From a virus: a stretch of 23,862 nucleotides of DNA. A model generated the notes under the pieces. It had not been told where the DNA came from. It made no database searches and saw only the letters and a list, made by a program, of their open reading frames with translations. A program made the translations under genes and the position numbers. Location of the stretch: positions 1 to 23,862 of the IMG/VR virus record IMGVR_UViG_3300032560_000114; one strand, written 5' to 3'. The number at the start of each line of letters is the position of its first letter. Position 1 is the first letter of the stretch. Of the stretch, positions 14,663 through 19,909 are shown piece by piece.

Positions 14663-15442
14663 GTGAGTAAAAGAAAAACAAGCGAGCTTCGCAAAGACAC
14701 AAGATATGCTAATAGAAGATATCAAGATGAGAATAGAACATACTATATGAAGGAATCTAAAACTATAGATTTTGCTCAAGCCCAACCTAAAAGAGCTAAC
14801 AAAAAACCAGTCGAACTAATACCTCAGAGTATAAATCAGGAAAAATACATCATCGCATTGACCGACCCTGAAACAGATATCGTCGTGGTGAGTGGCCCTG
14901 CAGGAACAGGTAAAACTTATCTTGCTATGCTAGCAGCTATCAAAGCTATGAAACAAGGAGAGTGTGATAAAATTCTACTAACAAGACCTGCAGTTGCAGT
15001 TGACGATGAGAAGCACGGCTTTTTGCCTGGCGACTTAAACGAAAAAATGGAACCGTGGGTTAGACCATTATTTGACGTGCTGAGAGAATTCTATACAGCT
15101 ACGGAACTCGAATATATGGTCAAAGAACAAGTCATCGAAATTGCACCATTAGCATTCTGTCGTGGTCGTAATTTTAAGCACAGTTGGATCATTCTTGACG
15201 AAGCGCAAAATGCCACACCTAGCCAAATGAAAATGTTGATGACTAGAATCGGTGAAGGCAGTAAAATTGTCATCACCGGTGACGTAGAACAAACAGATCG
15301 CAAAACCCCTGAAAACGGGCTATTGGATCTTACTCACAGACTTCAAAAATATAGCGTGCCTGGCATGGTAGCTTGTGAGTTTGATAAAAAGGACATTAGA
15401 AGACATTCAATTATTGAACATGTCTTAACAATGTATTCGTAA
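14663..15442 (+). CDS. phoH: PhoH-like ATPase
   Basis: 259 residues from GTG at 14663. This start is chosen because AGGAG lies seven bases before it; an in-frame ATG at 14573 would add 30 residues without family resemblance and without an SD. After a basic 50-residue N-terminus come Walker A GPAGTGKT (78-85), TRPAV, GFLPGDLNEKMEPWVRP, AFCRGRNF, Walker B WIILDEAQN (175-183), MKMLMTRIG, VITGDVEQTD and a C-terminal DIRRHSIIEHVL. This is the standard PhoH core, an RNA-helicase-related P-loop NTPase widespread in marine phages; its role in infection is not settled. It is the only rightward gene in the window and ends at a terminator shared with its convergent neighbour. Confidence 0.95.
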   Translation: MSKRKTSELRKDTRYANRRYQDENRTYYMKESKTIDFAQAQPKRANKKPVELIPQSINQEKYIIALTDPETDIVVVSGPAGTGKTYLAMLAAIKAMKQGECDKILLTRPAVAVDDEKHGFLPGDLNEKMEPWVRPLFDVLREFYTATELEYMVKEQVIEIAPLAFCRGRNFKHSWIILDEAQNATPSQMKMLMTRIGEGSKIVITGDVEQTDRKTPENGLLDLTHRLQKYSVPGMVACEFDKKDIRRHSIIEHVLTMYS

Positions 15443-15444
15443 AG

Positions 15445-15469
15445 GTAAACGGGGCAGTGCCCCGTTTAC
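15445..15469. terminator. Bidirectional terminator between phoH and its convergent neighbour
   Basis: GTAAACGGGG and CCCCGTTTAC form a perfect 10-bp stem around CAGTG, three bases after the phoH stop. On the plus strand it is followed by the T-rich TATTTCTTCTTCTTTTC. On the minus strand the stem's first base overlaps the TAG of the 91-residue gene and it is followed by CTTTACG, a weaker tract. Confidence 0.85.
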
Positions 15470-15744
15470 TATTTCTTCTTCTTTTCTTTGGCAGTAATAG
15501 GAGCTTCTCGCTCTAACTGGTCAATCAACTGAGGATATATCTTTTGATAGTAATTGCGCATTTGCTCGAATGTAGTGTCGTGCTTCTTCCCCTCAATTAC
15601 GCACTTGTCAACTTTCTTTTCAGCAAAGTCTAGAATGACATTGGAGTTGGTTAGGTCAGAAGTTCTAACTCGCTTACTAGTGGTTACCATTTCGTCAATT
15701 TGACCATTGGCCTTACGGGAAAAGGTGAGGAGAAGATATCTCAT
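15469..15744 (-). CDS. Hypothetical protein next to the clamp loader, 91 residues
   Basis: The ATG at 15744 overlaps the stop of the clamp-loader gene (ATGA type), so translation is probably coupled. The protein reads MRYLLLTFSRKANGQIDEMV, then TSDLTNSNVILDFAEKKVDKCVIEGK, then a helix TFEQMRNYYQKIYPQLIDQLE and a basic tail KEKKKK. It is likely a small alpha/beta protein. In T4 the clamp-loader small subunit gene 62 follows gene 44, so the position is suggestive, but T4 gp62 is about twice as long and I see no clear likeness; I leave it unnamed. Confidence 0.8.
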   Translation of the reverse strand: MRYLLLTFSRKANGQIDEMVTTSKRVRTSDLTNSNVILDFAEKKVDKCVIEGKKHDTTFEQMRNYYQKIYPQLIDQLEREAPITAKEKKKK

Positions 15745-16667
15745 GATGTTAACTCTATAATTGTAGCTGCCAATGAAATTTCGGGAATACCAACAAGCGG
15801 AAGATTAGCGAGTCCGTTACGAATGATGACGATACTGGCATCCTTACGTTCTTGTGTCTTTCCCCACAAATCTAAGTTCATATACATCCATCGATAGGTG
15901 TCTTCAATCCTAGTCGGGTAGAGGCTGATGTACTGCATTAGTTGTTGGCGCCCCTCAAGAATCTTGCCATCTTTAAAAAGTTCGGTAGCAGCGAGCAATA
16001 TTTCGTCCTCGCTATTTCCCTCAGTATTAGGAGGAACAAGTTTTCCTGTTTTAGAGTTATTCTGTAATTGATTCAAGCACTTACGCAAATCAGGATAGGA
16101 TGCACGAACATATGTGTCTAGAGTGTCTAGATCAAAATCTATACCTTCGGATACCAATACTGTTGCTGCTCTTGCGGTAAACTCTACGTGATCAGGTTTG
16201 GCGATATGAAATTTATAACAGCGGCTTTCTCTTAGAGCAGGGATAATCTTAGATTCATAGTTACAAGTCAGAATGAATCTAACGGTGTCTGCATAAGTTT
16301 CCATATCGCTACGCAATGCAGCCTGAAAGTTAGGAGTCGTATAGTCTGCTTCGTCAAGTAGAATGACTTTAAACTTACCAAAAGGCATAGTCTGCGCAAA
16401 ACCGTTAATCTTGTCTTTTACGATATCGATGCCGTTTTGACGAGAAGCGTTGATTTCCATCACGTCATATGGTTGTACACCAAGTTCACTGATCAGAACC
16501 TTAGCTAGGGTAGTCTTACCTGTACCCGGATCACCTGACAAAAGTAGATGTGGAATAGTCCCTTCCTTAATCCAAGCTTCTACCTGATCCTTTTGTCGCT
16601 GATCTACGAATACATAGTCAGTGATTGATGTCGGGCGGTATCTCTCAACCCAAAGGGCATTTTTCAT
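15741..16667 (-). CDS. 44: Sliding-clamp loader ATPase subunit (T4 gp44-like)
   Basis: 308 residues. WVERYRPTSITDYVF opens the AAA+ clamp-loader family; Walker A GDPGTGKT is at 45-52, NASRQNGID follows, Walker B VILLDEAD at 101-108, and the arginine-finger motif SRC at 148-150 (ALRESRCYKFHI). The rest matches the lid and collar (YPDLRKCLNQLQ is the sensor-2-type helix). Length and motifs match T4 gp44, which with gp62 loads the gp45 clamp on DNA for the replisome. The ATG overlaps the previous gene's stop, and its own stop overlaps the next ATG, as in a coupled replication operon. Confidence 0.93.
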   Translation of the reverse strand: MKNALWVERYRPTSITDYVFVDQRQKDQVEAWIKEGTIPHLLLSGDPGTGKTTLAKVLISELGVQPYDVMEINASRQNGIDIVKDKINGFAQTMPFGKFKVILLDEADYTTPNFQAALRSDMETYADTVRFILTCNYESKIIPALRESRCYKFHIAKPDHVEFTARAATVLVSEGIDFDLDTLDTYVRASYPDLRKCLNQLQNNSKTGKLVPPNTEGNSEDEILLAATELFKDGKILEGRQQLMQYISLYPTRIEDTYRWMYMNLDLWGKTQERKDASIVIIRNGLANLPLVGIPEISLAATIIELTS

Positions 16668-16864
16668 AAATATTCTCTCATTTCTCTCAACAATGATTGT
16701 ATCGCAGGATCCTGATCAAAGTCAAGGGGAGGATCTTCTATAGGTTCCCGTTCTTCTTCACCTTTAGAAGAAAGATACCAGGTATATGCCGCAACAGCTA
16801 AACTTGCCGCAACAAAATACGGAGCAGCCTGCATAAGGGCACTCTTTTTATTTTCAGTTTTCAT
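16664..16864 (-). CDS. Small single-pass membrane protein, 66 residues
   Basis: After a short basic N-terminus (MKTENKKSA) comes one hydrophobic segment at about 10-29 (LMQAAPYFVAASLAVAAYTWYL), then an acidic tail (EEEREPIEDPPLDFDQDPAIQSLLREMREYL). A positive-in N-terminus and acidic C-terminus fit an inner-membrane anchor or a signal-anchor. The start ATG at 16864 has a modest AGG; the stop overlaps the clamp-loader ATG. Function unknown. Confidence 0.75.
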   Translation of the reverse strand: MKTENKKSALMQAAPYFVAASLAVAAYTWYLSSKGEEEREPIEDPPLDFDQDPAIQSLLREMREYL

Positions 16865-16881
16865 TGATTTGCCTTAAAATC

Positions 16882-16923
16882 GGGGAGCACGGGGCCAATT
16901 GCACCGTATTTTTCTCGCTCCCC
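16882..16923. promoter_or_regulatory. Two-tier hairpin in the gap between the co-chaperonin and TM-protein genes
   Basis: GGGGAGC (16882-16888) pairs with GCTCCCC (16917-16923) and, inside, ACGG (16889-16892) with CCGT (16904-16907), leaving a 9-base bulge ATTTTTCTC on one side. On the plus strand it is followed by TTTTGTTTTT and looks like a terminator, but no plus-strand gene precedes it. On the minus strand it is followed by GATTTTAAGG, so it could be a weak terminator or an RNA-processing hairpin. Confidence 0.6.
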
Positions 16924-16931
16924 TTTTGTTT

Positions 16932-17297
16932 TTAAATTTTATCACTCATAGTATAATCGTTAACGTACTCATCGCTAACTAGTAAAATATCATTTGAATC
17001 AACTTTACGGATAATTTTCTCGCCGTCCGCGTCTTCTATAGTCTGTCCGCGCGACCAGCGACCGTGCGCTATCATAATATAACTGCCTACTTTAATATCT
17101 TCATCTTTTACTTCAGGCCCCACTGCATATACTTTTGCCCAGCGGGGTCGAATCCCTGAACTTTTCATGTCATCATCCATGAGAATAATTCCCCCACGGC
17201 TTAGACGTTCTTTAAACTCCATGTCACATACTAGAATAGTATCTCTTAGTGGTCGGAGTTTTTCTAATTTAGTTATTGTAGCGTTAACTTTTGTCAT
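16932..17297 (-). CDS. 31: GroES-like co-chaperonin (T4 gp31-like)
   Basis: 121 residues. LRPLRDTILVCDMEF is the GroES-type opening strand; GGIILMDDD and the stretch SGIRPRWAKVYAVGPE, KVGSYIMIAHGRWSRG and DSNDILLVSDE match the gp31-like co-chaperonins of T4-like phages, including the GRWSRG and PRWAKVYAVGP motifs that I associate with them and not with bacterial GroES. It would form the seven-fold lid on host GroEL to help fold the phage major capsid protein. The ATG at 17297 has no SD. An ATAAATAC box containing the previous gene's TAA stops two bases before it. Confidence 0.88.
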   Translation of the reverse strand: MTKVNATITKLEKLRPLRDTILVCDMEFKERLSRGGIILMDDDMKSSGIRPRWAKVYAVGPEVKDEDIKVGSYIMIAHGRWSRGQTIEDADGEKIIRKVDSNDILLVSDEYVNDYTMSDKI

Positions 17298-17299
17298 AT

Positions 17300-17307
17300 G
17301 TATTTAT
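17300..17307 (-). promoter_or_regulatory. ATAAATAC motif, overlapping a stop codon, 2 bases before ATG
   Basis: The TAA in this box is the stop of the gene at 17304-17753. If it is a promoter its +1 would fall at or inside the co-chaperonin ATG, so it may not drive that gene by a normal leader. Confidence 0.3.
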
Positions 17308-17753
17308 TTTGTTTTCTTAGGTTCTGGTTTGAAAAAATCTGGAGCCTCACTAGCAGGCTTGATTACTACTTTTTTCTTTGCTTCGGCTGCTTTAATAGAT
17401 TCAATTTCTGCTGCCTCTGCGTCGTCTTCCAATTCAAGTTCGTTTGCTAATAGCTCGTCAACTGGAATAGGTACCGGAGCCGCTACTGGCGCCGGTGGAA
17501 CATTATCAACTGGTTGTGGATTTGGTCTACGTTGAAGTCCTTGATTAAGTTCATTTGCTGTACGGTTGTTTACAGTATTTTGATAACGTTGGCCTGCCTT
17601 TTGTGTCATAGGGGAAATAATTCGACCTTGAGAATCGATGCTATCACCACGCGCATTAACCTTCATATTACCGACTGCACGCACACGCTCATTTCTAGCC
17701 ACAATCTGGGACATATCTACTGATCTTCCCATTGCTGATCTATGTGTTGCCAT
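17304..17753 (-). CDS. Hypothetical phage protein, Pro/Ala- and Glu-rich C-terminus
   Basis: 149 residues; ATG at 17753 behind AAGGAG, with ATAAATAC 16 bases upstream. MATHRSAMGRSVDMSQIVARNE and VRAVGNMKVNARGDSIDSQGR is a compact, well-conserved-looking start that I recall from uncharacterised proteins of T4-like aquatic phages next to the gp31-like gene. The rest (RPNPQPVDNVPPAPVAAPVPIPVDE, ELELEDDAEAAEIE, KKVVIKPASE) is disordered, acidic then basic. Function unknown; the gene order with the co-chaperonin suggests a virion-assembly role, which is inference. Confidence 0.82.
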   Translation of the reverse strand: MATHRSAMGRSVDMSQIVARNERVRAVGNMKVNARGDSIDSQGRIISPMTQKAGQRYQNTVNNRTANELNQGLQRRPNPQPVDNVPPAPVAAPVPIPVDELLANELELEDDAEAAEIESIKAAEAKKKVVIKPASEAPDFFKPEPKKTK

Positions 17754-17769
17754 TTTAGTCTCCTTTTTT

Positions 17770-17777
17770 GTATTTAT
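17770..17777 (-). promoter_or_regulatory. ATAAATAC late-promoter-like motif
   Basis: Minus-strand ATAAATAC lies 16 bases before the ATG at 17753, followed by AAAAAAGGAG. It lies in the 42-base gap after the DnaE-like gene, next to a near-palindrome TCGTATATACACGA. Confidence 0.5.
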
Positions 17778-17795
17778 GCTCGTATATACACGACT

Positions 17796-18305
17796 TTATT
17801 TTAAGAATTCGTCTATGGACAAATCGTAATGTAAAGAATTAATCCGATGGACTCCTAGAAGATACAGAACGAAACTACTTACGCTTGAACCTCTCCCCAC
17901 ACCCCACACTATTTTATTTCTGCGCATTGTATCTACTAGATATTTTAGATACTGCAATAATATAAACATGCCGCGTTCTTGATAGAGAATCAATTCTTCT
18001 CCTGCTCGTTGAAGTTCTGCTTCATTTTTGCATTGGTCTAACACGAACTTTGCGATGTCAAAGTTTTTATATGCCTCAGGCAAATGCCAATTTTGCTGGC
18101 ATATTTCATCAAATTTTTCTACTGTATTAGACTCATCTACTATATGATGAATGAGTTTAGGAACTTGATCTAGGTTTAACTTAGGATCAAAGTTTATATC
18201 AGATGAAACCAAAGCATTATTGAATACCATATCTGGATTGGTCATGTATAAATCGCAGATGTCCTGCTCAGAATAGATTTGTTGACCATATTTGTCGGTA
18301 ATCAT
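17796..18305 (-). CDS. Free-standing DnaE-like segment (Pol III alpha homologue without catalytic residues)
   Basis: 169 residues. Residues 80-169 read as bacterial DnaE at the end of its PHP domain and the start of the palm: AELQRAGEELILYQERGMFILLQYLKYL, then GVGRGSSVSSFVLYLLGVHRINSLHYDLSIDEFLK, which corresponds to VGPGRGSAAGSLVAYxLGI..LDPLxxxLLFERFLN. In DnaE this is followed by PDFDIDF with the catalytic aspartates; here a TAA comes directly after FLK. The first 80 residues (LYMTNPDMVFNNALVSSD, LPEAYKNFDI) match the preceding part of DnaE loosely. No PHP metal sites, fingers or tau-binding region are present, so it cannot be a polymerase. It might bind host replisome or nucleotides through the GRGS loop, or be a remnant. 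It starts at an apparent leaderless promoter. Confidence 0.75.
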   Translation of the reverse strand: MITDKYGQQIYSEQDICDLYMTNPDMVFNNALVSSDINFDPKLNLDQVPKLIHHIVDESNTVEKFDEICQQNWHLPEAYKNFDIAKFVLDQCKNEAELQRAGEELILYQERGMFILLQYLKYLVDTMRRNKIVWGVGRGSSVSSFVLYLLGVHRINSLHYDLSIDEFLK

Positions 18306-18311
18306 ATTTCA

Positions 18312-18340
18312 TATATACGACATTATGTCTTAAATGTCAA
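18312..18340 (-). promoter_or_regulatory. Sigma70-like promoter of the DnaE-like gene
   Basis: TTGACA (18340-18335) and TATATA (18317-18312) are 17 bases apart; six bases later lies the ATG at 18305, so +1 would be its A. The spacer holds the palindrome GACATTATGTC (18319-18329) and a further AATGTC, so an operator is likely. The -35 directly follows the upstream gene's TAA. Confidence 0.7.
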
Positions 18341-18589
18341 TTACTTTTGGGTATCAGATTGAATATTGATTTTGGTGTTGATCTTTTGTTTTTCAAAAAT
18401 CTCATCCATCTTTTTTCGTTGCTGGCCTTTGTATGATTCCAGTGCCATCTGCAATTGCTGAATCAGCGGACCGTTCATGGTTCTATATGCGAACGTTAGC
18501 TTGTTTGTTAGGCTAGATACTGTTTCTTGAAGTTCTTCTAGAGATTTACTTTCAAGTACAATTCGATCAATGAATGGATGTTCAGACAT
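18341..18589 (-). CDS. Small hypothetical phage protein, 82 residues
   Basis: The ATG at 18589 (MSEHPFIDRIVLESKS) is chosen over an in-frame ATG at 18637, because it lies four bases after the stop of the fibre-like gene and opens the resembling part. It is helical: KSLEELQETVSSLTNKLTFAYRTMN then PLIQQLQMALESYKGQQRKKMDE with heptad-like hydrophobic spacing, so a short coiled coil is likely. I recall similar small proteins (LEELQETI..LT.KL.FAYR) from T4-like cyanophages, without known function. Confidence 0.8.
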   Translation of the reverse strand: MSEHPFIDRIVLESKSLEELQETVSSLTNKLTFAYRTMNGPLIQQLQMALESYKGQQRKKMDEIFEKQKINTKINIQSDTQK

Positions 18590-18593
18590 CAGA

Positions 18594-19883
18594 TTACCAC
18601 GGCGTGAGCGAAATGCGTTTCCAAATATCATTTCCACCAGTATAACATGTTGCTACAGCAGTGCCGTTAGCATCAGTAAGAGCAATATTTGCACCGGCGA
18701 CACCGTTGACACGGGTTTGGCTTACTGAAATATTAGGAGAACTAATTGATGTAATGTAGTAAACTGTATTAGCTACAATACCACCGAACACGTTACCCGT
18801 AAATACGATTGGAGCATTAACTACTAAGTTTGCAGTACCATCTAGATTAATTAGGTTACCAGTTGCATACGTATTCTGTACTTGTTTGGCCTGCGGGGTC
18901 GAGTTAAAATTTCCAGTAGCCAGATAAAGATATGTAGCCGGATTAGCGTACATTGACAATGTAGGTGAAGAGCATCCTGCTAAATTTACATTGGCTCCAC
19001 CTAATGTACTTGATACGGTAAACGTATTGCTAGAATATACGTTTCTTACATAATAGGTTGTACCAGCAGTAATGTTTGCCTCAAAGCTAGTACCGGTGAA
19101 CACAATTGGTAAAGTTGGATATAGTTGAGAAGTATTTCCGCTAGTAGTAAATAATTCGCTTGTTCCGGCTGATGACGTGATTGTCAATTGTCCAATAGAT
19201 GACCCCATTGCAACGTCGCCGGCTGTGTCTCCTGGCAGACCAGTTGGTGGAGGGTCACGAGTAACAATTTGGGTTGACTTGTATGATCGATTGATTGGAG
19301 AAACTATAACTGTATTTCCACAATCTATTGTCGAAAAGGTGTATTCTAATAGAGAAGTATTTGCGGGTGCTGTTAATGTTGCAACATTGGCTATGTTTGC
19401 ATAATTTTCTAATAACGTAACACCATAATCATTATTCGAAGAAACACAGCTACTAGGAAGCGAAATAGTTGCATTAGCATTTGCGACAGTCAGTCTCAAT
19501 ACGACATTGCTTTCGGTGTTAGTCGGAGACCAACCACCAAATTGAAGTGTTACATTTCCTGTTATAGCGCCAATTTGCACATCTGCTCTGTTTACATCCA
19601 CAAGAACAGTTCCTGACAACGCATTGCCTAGATTATAAGTGGTAGCTCTAAATCCTCTAGTAGAGGCATTGCTGATTAAAGTATTGGCCATGTCATTGTT
19701 CAACGTGGAGTTGTTCAATGCAGCTTTTAACAAAACCTTAGACTGCAAATCTGTAATTTCAGACGCACCGGTATCTAGCTGTGTCGTTATTTGACTAAAA
19801 TTATCTCTGAAACCCTGTGAACTATTGTTTTGTCCAGGTACAGGATAATTAGTGTTGATTCCGTTTGTGTTTATTTGGCTCAT
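18594..19883 (-). CDS. Fibre-like virion protein with two VFTG..YYI modules
   Basis: 429 residues, ATG at 19883 with only GAGAA before it; CTAAATAC ends 18 bases upstream. MSQINTNGINTNYPVPGQNNSSQGFRDNF is a start I associate with T4-like tail or fibre proteins. A short helix (about 30-55) is followed by a Thr/Asn/Gly/Ser-rich beta region. Two copies of a module PIVFTGxxFxxx...TTYYVxxVxSxNxFTVS...GGANVNL lie at about 259-303 and 358-402, and the last one ends the protein (GNDIWKRISLTPW). A third copy sits in the next upstream gene. It has no enzyme motif. Likely an exported-side virion protein such as a tail fibre part. Confidence 0.75.
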   Translation of the reverse strand: MSQINTNGINTNYPVPGQNNSSQGFRDNFSQITTQLDTGASEITDLQSKVLLKAALNNSTLNNDMANTLISNASTRGFRATTYNLGNALSGTVLVDVNRADVQIGAITGNVTLQFGGWSPTNTESNVVLRLTVANANATISLPSSCVSSNNDYGVTLLENYANIANVATLTAPANTSLLEYTFSTIDCGNTVIVSPINRSYKSTQIVTRDPPPTGLPGDTAGDVAMGSSIGQLTITSSAGTSELFTTSGNTSQLYPTLPIVFTGTSFEANITAGTTYYVRNVYSSNTFTVSSTLGGANVNLAGCSSPTLSMYANPATYLYLATGNFNSTPQAKQVQNTYATGNLINLDGTANLVVNAPIVFTGNVFGGIVANTVYYITSISSPNISVSQTRVNGVAGANIALTDANGTAVATCYTGGNDIWKRISLTPW

Positions 19884-19901
19884 ATTTCTCTATTCCGTAA
19901 T

Positions 19902-19909
19902 GTATTTAG
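19902..19909 (-). promoter_or_regulatory. CTAAATAC motif, overlapping a stop codon
   Basis: Its TAA is the stop of the gene at 19906-22449. CTAAATA is the late-promoter form reported for cyanophage relatives, but here it could be chance. Confidence 0.25.

Noticed and set aside
15469-15744. Calling the 91-residue gene the clamp-loader small subunit (gp62)
   Set aside because: Only gene order supports this; it is about half the expected length and shows no visible likeness to gp62.
17779-17795. Near-palindrome TCGTATATACACGA as a promoter or operator of the next gene
   Set aside because: It has one mismatched pair and no -35 at 17 bases; not enough to list as a site.
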